From: an uncultured Bacteroidales bacterium
Lineage (GTDB): Bacteria > Bacteroidota > Bacteroidia > Bacteroidales > F082
Direction: 5' to 3'
DNA: 64,000 nt
Assembly (NCBI GenBank): GCA_905234275.1
Contig: CAJOHD010000005.1
Span: 172,620-236,619 of the forward strand
Position 1 is the stretch's first letter. Each line of letters starts with the position of its first letter. A model generated the notes under the pieces. The model was not told the origin of the DNA. It searched no databases and saw only the letters and a list, made by a program, of their open reading frames with translations. Shown piece after piece: positions 8,995-17,427 of the stretch. Both the position numbers and the translations under genes were made by a program.

Positions 8995-9654
8995 TTAATC
9001 AATCATTGATTTCAAATTCGGGCTAATTATCAATTTTGCCTCTGTTGCTTCCTGCACCTGCTCGACGGTAAATTCAGGATGGATCTCTGTGAGGACGATG
9101 CCTTCTTTGGTGATTTCCATCACACCCATCTCGGTGATGATCATGTTGACCTGACCTGCTGCTGTGAGAGGCAGTGTGCATTCCTTCAAGATCTTAGGAG
9201 CACCTTTCTGTGTGTGTTCCATGGTGAGGATAACGCGTTTTGCACCGACCACAAGGTCCATTGCGCCGCCCATACCTGGAGCCATCTTGCCCGGGATGAT
9301 CCAGTTGGCGAGGTTACCCTTCTCATCGACCTGCAATGCGCCGAGGAACGACACGTTGACGTGACCGCCGCGGATGATTGCGAATGATGTTGCAGAATCG
9401 AATGTGCAAGCGCCTGGTGTCAAGGTGATGAAACCGCCGCCTGCGTTGATGAGGTTCTTGTCTTCCTTGCCTTCTTCAGGTGTTGGGCCCATGCCCATAG
9501 CGCCGTTCTCGGTCTGCAGCGTCACTGAAACGCCTTTTGGAAGGTAGTTAGGGATCAATGTCGGGATACCGATACCAAGGTTCACTACATCGCCGTCATG
9601 CAGCTCTTTTGCCGCTCTCTTGGCGATAACTTCTCTCATTTCATTTTTATCCAT
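8995..9654 (-). CDS. CoA-transferase subunit B (butyryl-CoA:acetoacetate type)
   Basis: 219 aa, cytoplasmic, family I CoA-transferase beta subunit. It has [15 protein letters not shown] near the N-terminus, the catalytic-Glu motif ([12 protein letters not shown]), and [23 protein letters not shown] and [31 protein letters not shown], all standard for the AtoA/ScoB type. In lysine fermentation this enzyme exchanges CoA between butyryl-CoA and acetoacetate. The alpha subunit is not next to it and is not in the window, so it must be encoded elsewhere if the enzyme is active. It follows kamE with a 121-nt gap that holds a nested palindrome repeat. Confidence 0.9.
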   Translation of the reverse strand: MDKNEMREVIAKRAAKELHDGDVVNLGIGIPTLIPNYLPKGVSVTLQTENGAMGMGPTPEEGKEDKNLINAGGGFITLTPGACTFDSATSFAIIRGGHVNVSFLGALQVDEKGNLANWIIPGKMAPGMGGAMDLVVGAKRVILTMEHTQKGAPKILKECTLPLTAAGQVNMIITEMGVMEITKEGIVLTEIHPEFTVEQVQEATEAKLIISPNLKSMID

Positions 9655-9696
9655 ATTCTGAAATATTTTAATTGTTATTGTAATTCTCTTTTTTCT

Positions 9697-9767
9697 CTGT
9701 CATTTCGAGCTTGTCGAGAAATCCTCAAAGATTTCTCCACTCCGCTTCGCTTCGGTCGAAATGACAG
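9697..9767. repeat. Nested palindrome repeat (GTCATTTCGA family), copy 1
   Basis: CTGTCATTTCGA (9697-9708) matches the inverted TCGAAATGACAG (9756-9767). Inside, GAGAAATC and GATTTCTC form a second hairpin. The same design occurs at 35192-35269 and 54986-55074. This copy lies between kamE and the CoA-transferase gene. Confidence 0.8.
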
Positions 9768-9775
9768 AAACCGCC

Positions 9776-10564
9776 TTACTTCATTCCACGTTTTACCATT
9801 TCTTGAACCACGAATGATGCCACGTCGTCAGCGTAGGTGTTCATGCCGAATCCGGCGTCGAAACCGAGTTCCTTAGCCAATTCGTGCGAGATACGGGCGC
9901 CACCGCAGCAGCAAATCATCTTGTCGCGTAAGCCTTCAGCCTCCATCAGCTCGATGAAGTTGGTCATATTCTTGATGTGAACGTCTTTCTGTGTAACTGT
10001 CTGCGAAACCAACAAAGCATCAGCATGAAGCTCAACGCCTTTGGCGATGAATTCCTCGTTCGGCACCTGCGAACCGAGGTTGTAAGCCTCAATCATCTCG
10101 TAACGCTCGAGTCCGTAGTGACCGGCGTAGCCTTTCATGTTCATGATGGCGTCGATACCCACGGTATGAGCGTCGGTACCAGTACTTGCGCCAACGATGA
10201 CGATCTTACGGCCGATGTTTTCCTTGATGTACTGGTCGGTTTCATACATATCCATTGTATTTGATTCGACCTTAGGAACGTAAATTGTGCTATAGTTGAC
10301 GGTATGTGTACAGCTTCCGTAGCAGTTAAAGAATGTGAATCCAGGTGTCAACTCTTTGTAATACACCACGATAGGATTCTCGAAACCCATAGTTTTGAGG
10401 AGTTGTTTTGCTGCCTCAACAGCTTCTGCGCCGCATGGCACCGGTAATGTGAAACTCAGCTGGGTCTTGCCATCGTTCATCGTGTCGCCATACGGCTTAA
10501 TTTTCGTCAAGTCTAAGGTTTTATCAAAATCCTTAGCTTCCATTGAATATAATCCTTCGCTCAT
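9776..10564 (-). CDS. kamE: Lysine 5,6-aminomutase beta subunit (B12-binding)
   Basis: 262 aa, cytoplasmic, normal family length. KamE binds adenosylcobalamin and, with PLP and the alpha subunit KamD, moves the terminal amino group of lysine or beta-lysine to C5. The B12 domain carries the DxHxxG motif (GASTGTDAHTVGIDAIM), followed by ALLVSQTVTQKDVHIKNM and ICCCGGARISHELAKELGFDAGFG, the usual Rossmann-like cobalamin fold segments. It heads the minus-strand butyrate operon, which makes lysine fermentation the likely purpose of the whole cluster. kamD, kamA and the 3-keto-5-aminohexanoate genes are not adjacent or in the window; the gene upstream is gltS. A good promoter is 78 nt upstream. Confidence 0.93.
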   Translation of the reverse strand: MSEGLYSMEAKDFDKTLDLTKIKPYGDTMNDGKTQLSFTLPVPCGAEAVEAAKQLLKTMGFENPIVVYYKELTPGFTFFNCYGSCTHTVNYSTIYVPKVESNTMDMYETDQYIKENIGRKIVIVGASTGTDAHTVGIDAIMNMKGYAGHYGLERYEMIEAYNLGSQVPNEEFIAKGVELHADALLVSQTVTQKDVHIKNMTNFIELMEAEGLRDKMICCCGGARISHELAKELGFDAGFGMNTYADDVASFVVQEMVKRGMK

Positions 10565-10641
10565 ATATTATATAAATTATTCTTTATCAACGAGTTAAAT
10601 AACAATACAAAACAAAGGCGGATTCACCTTTATCAAGTCAG

Positions 10642-10674
10642 CAAATATAATATATTTTTTTTAATAAAAAACAA
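10642..10674 (-). promoter_or_regulatory. Promoter of the kamE operon
   Basis: On the minus strand TTG (10674-10672) and TATATTTG (10649-10642) are 22 nt apart, close to the Bacteroidota consensus. The start point would be near 10636, giving a leader of about 70 nt before kamE. No lysine or cobalamin riboswitch fold was recognised in that leader. Confidence 0.5.
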
Positions 10675-10699
10675 AAAATTTCGAATTTTTGATAACGGA

Positions 10700-10762
10700 G
10701 ATTATTGGTATCATTTTCGAAATACTCACAGTACTCTGTGGTAAGTCGTAATTCTGCGAATG
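10700..10762. repeat. 63-bp repeat, copy 1 (decayed right arm)
   Basis: Starts GATTATTGGTATCATTTTCG and matches copy 2 (10781-10843) at 59 of 63 positions by direct alignment. The inverted right arm present in copy 2 is here degraded (AATGGCATTAAAAATTAT). Confidence 0.8.
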
Positions 10763-10780
10763 GCATTAAAAATTATAGAA

Positions 10781-10855
10781 GATTATTGGTATCATTTTCG
10801 AAATACTCACAGTACCCTGTGGTAGGTCGTATTTCTGCAAATGATACCAATAATC
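10781..10855. repeat. 63-bp repeat, copy 2, with 17-bp terminal inverted repeat
   Basis: GATTATTGGTATCATTT (10781-10797) is the exact reverse complement of AAATGATACCAATAATC (10839-10855), giving a 75-bp stem-loop unit. It lies in the 325-bp gap between gltS and kamE, which holds no gene; the rest of the gap contains the kamE promoter and AT-rich sequence. A fragment of the same sequence, GGTAAGTCGT, recurs at 10881, right at the gltS stop. Confidence 0.8.
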
Positions 10856-10889
10856 TTTTGATCAGATGGAATAACCTTACGGTAAGTCG

Positions 10890-12308
10890 TTACTTCTTTT
10901 TCCGAAATATTTTCTTTCTGAACATGAAAAGATTGAAAATGATGAAAACGACAATCAAAATTCCCAAAGTGATGAGGGCTTGATTGAAGCCTTGAGGTGC
11001 ATAGCTGACTAAAAGTAGCACTGGAAATCCGAGTGCAACAGCTGGAAGTGACTGTAAAACAAGGTTGTTTGCTGCTGGCGTCTCAAATTTCGGGTCGATT
11101 TCACGAAGCAGAATCATACCGTTGGAAGCAGTGCCTGTGAGCATGCCGAACATGCTGAAAAATCCTTCGTAAGTGTAGTTTGGATAAAGGTGCTTACAGA
11201 CCTTCAGCACGAACCAGAAAGTTGCAATGGCTCCGAGGGTGCAAACGAGTATGTAAGGCAGCGCAAAACCCTTGAATTCTCTGAAGTTTATAGCTGTCGT
11301 ACCTGCCACAATCATGATGTCGAAAAACAATCCGCTGAGACGGTTCAAAAGATAATTGTTGATGTATTCTCGCTTCATGATTTGTCGCTTTCTCAACACT
11401 TTGATGATACCTTTAATCATGATGCCGAACAGTGTGCCAAGCAGGAAGTTGAAGCCCCACATCAACGGCATAAGAGTCTTTTCGCCGAATGTGCCAAGAT
11501 CTAAAGTCTGCAAGAAATGATTGAAAAGATAGACCAATAAATATGTGAAAAATACCAAGCCAATCTGTATTGACAATTTGTCAATTGATTCAGTATCAGG
11601 GATTTCGTTCTCGCTTTCATAGTCGCTGAGTTTATTCATCTGCTTCTCGCGGATCTCAGAGATCTTGATTTTCCCTTTTCGTTTTAGGATATTAAGATAG
11701 ATAACGCCGACAACGCAGCCGATCACGAAACCCATTGCCGCTATTGACAATCCGAAGTCTTTACCTGGGAAAATGATGCTTTGTTCAGCAGCCCTATCCA
11801 TGTAAATAGTGCCAAAATTCAGTGCTTGTCCCGGTCCTTGTCCGTAGCCCATCGGCAGCAGCAATCCAGCGGCATAGAAGATTTTGTTTCCGAAATAAAA
11901 CAACGGAATCGTAACTAACAGACCCACAATGCCTTGGATGATATATGTGCTGGCAGTCAATGTACCTGTCTCAATCACCTTCATCGTGCTTGATTTCGAT
12001 TCTACCTTATTGTTTTTCAATGCAAGAGCCACAAAACCGAGACCTAGAGCGTGGTATGTTATAACTTCCATAGAACTCTTGTCTATCAAGTCTTCCCATC
12101 CGAGGACTTCGGTGTATATCGCTCTGAAAATCAATAATAAAGCCCCTCCTATCAATGCTGACGGGATTAGACTTTTCTGCATGAATGCGACTTTAGTTCG
12201 CACAATGTTTCCTGCAAGAAGTCCGGCTGCGATGATACAAAACTGTAACATTATGTTCCAAACCTCGTCTGTTGCGAAAAATGGTACTGCTAACGTATTC
12301 ATATTCAA
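10890..12308 (-). CDS. gltS: Sodium/glutamate symporter (ESS family)
   Basis: 472 aa, inner membrane, multiple hydrophobic segments in two halves (about residues 14-100 and 250-465) around a charged cytoplasmic loop (residues 200-240). Motifs of the GltS family are visible: SLIPSALIGGALLL, LLLPMGYGQGPGQALNFG, SIAAMGFVIGCVVGV in the first half and FFSMFGMLTGTASNGMILLREID in the second, the repeated Gly-rich GPG/GTAS re-entrant loops. It should import glutamate with sodium. It is the last gene of the run mutL-rhomboid-uvrB-gltS and overlaps the uvrB stop by 4 nt; kamE follows after the repeat region. Confidence 0.9.
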   Translation of the reverse strand: MNMNTLAVPFFATDEVWNIMLQFCIIAAGLLAGNIVRTKVAFMQKSLIPSALIGGALLLIFRAIYTEVLGWEDLIDKSSMEVITYHALGLGFVALALKNNKVESKSSTMKVIETGTLTASTYIIQGIVGLLVTIPLFYFGNKIFYAAGLLLPMGYGQGPGQALNFGTIYMDRAAEQSIIFPGKDFGLSIAAMGFVIGCVVGVIYLNILKRKGKIKISEIREKQMNKLSDYESENEIPDTESIDKLSIQIGLVFFTYLLVYLFNHFLQTLDLGTFGEKTLMPLMWGFNFLLGTLFGIMIKGIIKVLRKRQIMKREYINNYLLNRLSGLFFDIMIVAGTTAINFREFKGFALPYILVCTLGAIATFWFVLKVCKHLYPNYTYEGFFSMFGMLTGTASNGMILLREIDPKFETPAANNLVLQSLPAVALGFPVLLLVSYAPQGFNQALITLGILIVVFIIFNLFMFRKKIFRKKK

Positions 12309-14320
12309 TCGATTTTGTTTAATTTCTCTTCTAATGCGACTATTATATCGCGGTATTTTGCGGCATTCATAAAGTCAAGCTCCTTGACAGACTTCTCCAT
12401 CTCTTTCTTGGCATCTTGAATGGCTTTTTTGATGTCTCTTGGCGAACGATAGATGGCTGTTTTCTCTTCTGCCACCGATCTAACGTGTTCTTCAGTCATC
12501 TCATAATCAACGAGTTTCGCTTTGTTCAGATCACCCCAAGCTGTGTCAAGCGGCTTGATGATAGTCTTAGGTACGATACCGTGAGCTGTATTGTATGCTG
12601 TCTGTTTCTCGCGCCGCCTTTGTGTCTCGTCGATGGTCTTGCGCATCGAGTCCGTGATTTTGTCAGCATACATTATGACTTTGCTGTCGGCGTTGCGGGC
12701 GGCGCGTCCTGCCGTCTGCGTCAACGAACGCTCCGAACGGAGAAATCCTTCTTTATCGGCATCAAGTATTGCAACTAATTGAACCTCAGGCAAATCCAAG
12801 CCTTCGCGAAGCAGGTTGACACCCACCAAAACGTCGAAGTCTCCCCTTCTCAAGCCCATCATAATTTCGACGCGATCCAATGTGTCGACATCGGAATGTA
12901 TGTATCTCGTCTTGATATTCAAGTTGTTAAGATAATTAGTAAGCTCCTCCGCCATACGTTTCGTCAAAGTTGTGACGAGCACACGCTGTTTGCGTGCAAT
13001 CACTCGGATTATCTCATCGACAAGGTCATCAACCTGATTTGTGCATGGACGCACCTCGATTTTCGGGTCAAGAAGTCCTGTCGGGCGGATAAGTTGTTCT
13101 ACGTAAACACCTTGGGTCTGTTGCATCTCGTAGTCTCCAGGCGTAGCACTGACATATATAGTTTGTCCCGTAAGTGCCTCAAACTCATCGAATTTCAATG
13201 GGCGGTTATCGAGCGCCGACGGCAGTCGGAAGCCGTATTCCACCAGAGTTTGCTTACGTGAGCGGTCGCCTCCGTACATGCCACGAATCTGCGACACTGT
13301 GACGTGACTTTCATCGATAATGGTGATAAAATCGTCAGGGAAAAAGTCTAACAAACAGAACGGGCGCGTGCCGGCGGCGCGGCCATCGAAATATCTCGAA
13401 TAGTTCTCGATTCCTGAACAGTAGCCGAGCTCTCGAATCATCTCAACATCATGATTTACACGGTCTTCCAGACGTTTTGCATCCTCGTATTTGCCAATCT
13501 CACGGAAATATTCCGCCTGCTTGAACATGTCGAGCAGAATCTCCTCCGTCGCTTGTTTGATTTTTTCTTTCGAAGTCACGAAAATATTAGCCGGAAACAG
13601 CGTGATGTTCTGCAAACTCTCGATTCTCGTGCCGTTTATCGGATCAAACGACTCCAATTCTTCAATTTCATCATCCCAAAATATAATTCGATATGGAATG
13701 TCAGAATATGCAGGAAAAACATCGACAGTATCGCCTTTTACACGGAATCTGCCACGCGTGAATTCAATGTCATTGCGGTTATACAGAGCATTCGAGAGGT
13801 TGAAAAGCAGGTCGTCGCGACGAATTTTCTGACCGAGCTCTATGTTAATAACATTTTTACTAAAATCTTCCGGGTTCCCGATACCGTAAATACATGATAC
13901 TGAAGACACTACAATGACATCTCGCCTTCCAGAAAGCAAAGCCGAAGTGGTACTCAAACGCAGTCTGTCGATCTCGTCATTTATCGACAAATCTTTCTCA
14001 ATGTATGTATTTGTTTGTGGAATAAACGCTTCAGGCTGATAATAATCGTAATACGAAACGAAATATTCGACCTTATTTTCAGGGAAAAACTGTTTGAATT
14101 CGCTGTAAAGCTGGGCCGCGAGGGTCTTGTTATGGCTCAAAATCAATGCCGGACGGTTCAATTCCGCCAACATATTCGCGATAGTGAACGTCTTGCCGGA
14201 GCCTGTCACACCCATCAGAGTCTGATACCTCTCCCCTGCTAAAATGCCGTTTTTCAGCTGCTCGATAGCTTGAGGCTGGTCGCCAGTGGGCTTAAACTCC
14301 GATGACAACTTGAAATTCAT
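12305..14320 (-). CDS. uvrB: Excinuclease ABC subunit B
   Basis: 671 aa, cytoplasmic nucleotide-excision repair helicase-like protein that loads onto damage with UvrA and recruits UvrC. Walker A is GVTGSGKTFTIAN; the beta-hairpin region YFVSYYDYYQPEAFIPQTNTYIEKD is intact; DESHVTVSQIRGMYGGDRSRK gives the DExH box; QTAGRAARN is motif VI; the C-terminal UVR domain (ELDFMNAAKYRDIIVALEEKL) contacts UvrC. Length is normal. The stop overlaps the gltS start, and its start touches the stop of the rhomboid gene, so it belongs to a tight operon with repair gene mutL. Confidence 0.97.
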   Translation of the reverse strand: MNFKLSSEFKPTGDQPQAIEQLKNGILAGERYQTLMGVTGSGKTFTIANMLAELNRPALILSHNKTLAAQLYSEFKQFFPENKVEYFVSYYDYYQPEAFIPQTNTYIEKDLSINDEIDRLRLSTTSALLSGRRDVIVVSSVSCIYGIGNPEDFSKNVINIELGQKIRRDDLLFNLSNALYNRNDIEFTRGRFRVKGDTVDVFPAYSDIPYRIIFWDDEIEELESFDPINGTRIESLQNITLFPANIFVTSKEKIKQATEEILLDMFKQAEYFREIGKYEDAKRLEDRVNHDVEMIRELGYCSGIENYSRYFDGRAAGTRPFCLLDFFPDDFITIIDESHVTVSQIRGMYGGDRSRKQTLVEYGFRLPSALDNRPLKFDEFEALTGQTIYVSATPGDYEMQQTQGVYVEQLIRPTGLLDPKIEVRPCTNQVDDLVDEIIRVIARKQRVLVTTLTKRMAEELTNYLNNLNIKTRYIHSDVDTLDRVEIMMGLRRGDFDVLVGVNLLREGLDLPEVQLVAILDADKEGFLRSERSLTQTAGRAARNADSKVIMYADKITDSMRKTIDETQRRREKQTAYNTAHGIVPKTIIKPLDTAWGDLNKAKLVDYEMTEEHVRSVAEEKTAIYRSPRDIKKAIQDAKKEMEKSVKELDFMNAAKYRDIIVALEEKLNKID

Positions 14321-15195
14321 CAGCTTTTCTTGCTTTGTTTAAACAGAAATTCCTTCTCTTCTTTGGTCAAGCTATCATATCCGCCTTTGCTAATCTTATC
14401 AAGTATTTCGTCGGTTCTCCGGTCTTCATCATGACGCTCTTTGTTGTAGTCCCAATCGGATTTTGGACGGCTGTCGCTAGAGTTCTTTTTTGTAAACCTC
14501 ATTTTTAACCCGGCAGAACCTCCGTTTTTCCAATAAAGTATTAGCAAAAGTCCGAAAACCATGCCTCCTACGTGAGCAAAATGCGCCACATTGTCGATTG
14601 ATGAAAATCCTGAGAAAAGCTCGAGAAGACCGTAAATCAAAACGAACCATTTTGTCTTGATAGGTATCAGGAAATACAAGTAAATCCTGGAGTTTGGCCA
14701 CATCATGCCGAATGCGAGAAGTATGCCGTAAACAGCACCTGAAGCGCCCACGGTGGTCAGCATGTTCAGATATTCGTCGACAGGAATACTGCGATTGTTA
14801 AGTTGCACATACTCATAGTTTTGCACTATGTCATTAAGCTGGATATATTGCACGAGCTCCTGGGTCAATCCGGCACCTATTCCGCAAACCATGTAAAAGA
14901 ACAGGAATCGTTTCGGTCCCCACGCGTTTTCGATGGCATTGCCGAACATCCATAACGCAAACATGTTGAAAAACAGATGTGCGAAACTGCCATGCATGAA
15001 CATATAAGTCACGAACTGATACGGTCTGAAATCTGACGCTCCGATGTAATGCAAGCCAAGATAATTTGCCAAATCGATGTGCCAAACCATGTCCATTGCG
15101 ATGGTTGCAAGGAAGAATATACCGTTGATTATCAGCAGGTTTTTTACCACCAAGGGTAAAATAGCAAAGCCTTGCGGTCTGAATTGATTGTCCAT
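14320..15195 (-). CDS. Rhomboid family intramembrane serine protease
   Basis: 291 aa, six or so membrane segments from residue 15 to about 225. The catalytic Ser is in GASGAVYGILLAFGM and the catalytic His in VAHFAHVGGMVFGLL; the HGSFAHLFFNMFALWMFG segment supplies the conserved HxxxN of the active site. The C-terminal 60 residues are charged and cytoplasmic. The protease would cleave membrane proteins within the bilayer; its substrate is unknown. The gene overlaps both neighbours (mutL stop and uvrB start) by single bases, so translation is probably coupled. Confidence 0.93.
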   Translation of the reverse strand: MDNQFRPQGFAILPLVVKNLLIINGIFFLATIAMDMVWHIDLANYLGLHYIGASDFRPYQFVTYMFMHGSFAHLFFNMFALWMFGNAIENAWGPKRFLFFYMVCGIGAGLTQELVQYIQLNDIVQNYEYVQLNNRSIPVDEYLNMLTTVGASGAVYGILLAFGMMWPNSRIYLYFLIPIKTKWFVLIYGLLELFSGFSSIDNVAHFAHVGGMVFGLLLILYWKNGGSAGLKMRFTKKNSSDSRPKSDWDYNKERHDEDRRTDEILDKISKGGYDSLTKEEKEFLFKQSKKS

Positions 15196-16997
15196 TAGTT
15201 TAAACGTGTTTTAATGTCGTCAGCATTGATGATTATGAAGATTTTCTTGCCATTTGGCGCCACTTCTGCCACCGCGCAGCCGAAAAGCCTGTCGATGATG
15301 TCCTGCATCTCCACAGAGCTCAATGTCTGACCTGCCTTCACTGCCATCTGTGATGCCAGCGAACGCGCTAAATTCAATTTTCTATCTGATTGATTACCAG
15401 AGAGATTGTTCTTGTAATCTTCTAAAATTTTCTCAATCATTGAAACGGCGTCACTACCTTTGCAATCGACCGGCGTGCCGTTTATCACAAAAGTTGTGTT
15501 GTTCATCGCCTCGATACGGAACCCGATTTTTTCAAGCTCAGGTTTCAGCTCTTTCAAAATCGAAGCATCGTTGATATTCAATGAGATATGATGAGGAAAC
15601 AGCTCTTGTTGCGATGCTATCACCTCGGTCTCCATCTCCTTCAAATATTTCTCGTAAAGTATCCTTTCATGCGCCAGATGCTGGTCAACGACAAGTATAC
15701 CCGACTTCACGGCTGTCACAATATACGACTGTTGTAATTGTATGAAAAGACTCTTCTGCTCTTCATCCAAAGGCTTGTTTTCATTGGTATTTTCGTTAAA
15801 ATCGGTGTTTGCCACGATGTCGTTACTGTTGTCGTACGCAATTCTCCAATTCTGTTGTTGATGTCGTATCGGACTGATTTTGAACGGGTTAAATGTCGGA
15901 TCAAAATCAACTTTTGGGGTGACAACAGGACGGTCCATGCGGCTTGCCTCACCGAAATCGATGCCCATATTCGGGTTGATGTCGAAGTCTAAAGTCGGAG
16001 CTAAGTTATTCTGTCCTATTGCTTTACGCACTGCCGAATGCATGATGGCATAAATCAGCTTCACATCGATGAAGTTGACCTCCGTTTTAGTCGGATGGAT
16101 ATTGATATCAATTTCTTTCGGATCTATCTGAATATCAAGGAAATAGCCTGGGAAACAATCCTGCGGGATCAGCTCTTTATAGGCGTTTTCCACTGCGTGA
16201 TGGAGGTAGGCATGTTTGATGAAACGGCGGTTCACGAAGAAATACTGCTCACCGCGTGTCTTCTTCGAAAACTCAGGTTTCACGATGAATCCATCGATTG
16301 TGACGGACTCGGTTATCTGATTGACTGGCAGCAACTTACTGTCGTAATCCTTGCCGAAAAGCCCGACGATACGCTGTTTCAGAGTGCCTGAATACAGATG
16401 GAAAAGCTCTTTGTCGTTGCTCACAAAGGTAAACCCGATCTCCGGGTTCATTATCGTGATACGGAAAAACTCCTCGTTGATATGTCGAAGCTCTGCCTCA
16501 TTGGATTTCAAGAAGTTACGTCGTGCAGGTACATTGAAAAACAGGTTTTTCACAGTGAAATTCGTACCCACTGATGCCGGTTTCGGAAGCTGTTCTATCA
16601 CTTTCGAACCTTCAATGCGAATCTTAGTGCCTACCTCATCTTCTTTGCGACGTGTTGTCAACTCAACTTGAGCGACAGCCGCTATTGATGCGAGCGCTTC
16701 TCCACGGAATCCCATGGTTTTTATGGCAAAAAGATCATCTGCGCAACTGATTTTCGAGGTTGCATGCCGCTCAAAGCACAGTCTCGCATCCGTTTCCGAC
16801 ATACCACAACCATTATCGATAACTGTAATAAAAGTGCGTCCAGCATCTTTCACTATCAAATCGATTTGCGTAGCACCGGCGTCTATAGCGTTCTCTATCA
16901 GCTCCTTAACGACTGATGCTGGCCGCTGGATCACTTCTCCAGCAGCTATCTGATTGGCAACGGAATCCGGAAGTAACTTGATGATATCCAACGACAT
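15195..16997 (-). CDS. mutL: DNA mismatch repair protein MutL
   Basis: 600 aa, GHKL ATPase. ATP-site motifs: ELIENAIDAGATQI, DNGCGM, RHATSKI and GFRGEALASIAAVA. The C-terminal dimerisation/endonuclease domain has DQHLAHERILYE, which fits the MutL endonuclease motif DQHAxxExxxxE except for Leu in place of Ala; the CPNGxP-like zinc-site end is represented by VAPNGKKIFI with no Cys in the first position. So nicking activity is plausible but not certain. It is followed without gap by the rhomboid gene and preceded by a 108-aa membrane protein gene 2 nt upstream. Confidence 0.97.
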   Translation of the reverse strand: MSLDIIKLLPDSVANQIAAGEVIQRPASVVKELIENAIDAGATQIDLIVKDAGRTFITVIDNGCGMSETDARLCFERHATSKISCADDLFAIKTMGFRGEALASIAAVAQVELTTRRKEDEVGTKIRIEGSKVIEQLPKPASVGTNFTVKNLFFNVPARRNFLKSNEAELRHINEEFFRITIMNPEIGFTFVSNDKELFHLYSGTLKQRIVGLFGKDYDSKLLPVNQITESVTIDGFIVKPEFSKKTRGEQYFFVNRRFIKHAYLHHAVENAYKELIPQDCFPGYFLDIQIDPKEIDINIHPTKTEVNFIDVKLIYAIMHSAVRKAIGQNNLAPTLDFDINPNMGIDFGEASRMDRPVVTPKVDFDPTFNPFKISPIRHQQQNWRIAYDNSNDIVANTDFNENTNENKPLDEEQKSLFIQLQQSYIVTAVKSGILVVDQHLAHERILYEKYLKEMETEVIASQQELFPHHISLNINDASILKELKPELEKIGFRIEAMNNTTFVINGTPVDCKGSDAVSMIEKILEDYKNNLSGNQSDRKLNLARSLASQMAVKAGQTLSSVEMQDIIDRLFGCAVAEVAPNGKKIFIIINADDIKTRLN

Positions 16998-16999
16998 AT

Positions 17000-17326
17000 C
17001 TACTTACCTCCCATCTTCAGGAACATAGTCACAAAATTCTCCAAGAATGGAGTAAAGAATATCACTGAGATCAAAAATCCTGAAATTCCAACTATTATTG
17101 CGATACGCAGCCATTTCATCGAATAGCCTTGTTTAAGTTTTCCATCATCAATACTTCTGCCCCATCTTTGTCGCATCTGCACCCTAAGTCTTTCGCTATC
17201 AGAGAGTTTTGAGTCTAAGCCCATTGCAGCTTTACGTCTCTCCAACTCCTCTTTTTCCGGGTTGTAATATCTCGGAATGTAGTTAAACTTAGGCATTTCC
17301 GGCCTGTGAAACATGAAAAATCCCAT
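17000..17326 (-). CDS. Small membrane protein, unknown function
   Basis: 108 aa. A basic soluble N-terminal part (YIPRYYNPEKEELERRKAAMG, then RLRVQMRQRWGRS) is followed by one or two membrane segments (IAIIVGISGFLISVIFF and ENFVTMFL). Proteins with this Pro/Arg-rich opening followed by a terminal membrane anchor are common beside mutL in Bacteroidota, but no function is known to me. First gene of the mutL-rhomboid-uvrB-gltS run; the mutL start is 2 nt after its stop. Confidence 0.7.
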   Translation of the reverse strand: MGFFMFHRPEMPKFNYIPRYYNPEKEELERRKAAMGLDSKLSDSERLRVQMRQRWGRSIDDGKLKQGYSMKWLRIAIIVGISGFLISVIFFTPFLENFVTMFLKMGGK

Positions 17327-17346
17327 AATTCGTTATTTTAATTTTG

Positions 17347-17399
17347 CAAAATTAAACATTTTTTATCAACAAAACGAAACATTTATTTTATTATTTTTG
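17347..17399. promoter_or_regulatory. Divergent -7 elements between the mutL run and the ABC importer
   Basis: Minus strand TAATTTTG (17354-17347) points at the 108-aa gene; plus strand TATTTTTG (17392-17399) points at the binding-protein gene 29 nt later. Both fit TAnnTTTG. A matching TTG at -33 is not clear for either, so these are weak calls. Confidence 0.4.
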
Positions 17400-17427
17400 C
17401 ATTTTAAAATCGTAAATCATAAGCAAG

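Noticed and set aside
10565..10641. Lysine or cobalamin riboswitch before kamE
   Set aside because: The leader is about 70 nt, AT-rich, and lacks the B12-box or any recognisable lysine-aptamer stems.
9697..10855. CRISPR array from the repeats near kamE
   Set aside because: Only two copies of one repeat with a short spacer and inverted arms; no cas genes in the window.
17400..17427. Cobalamin riboswitch before the ABC importer
   Set aside because: The whole intergenic space is about 100 nt and AT-rich, too short for the aptamer.
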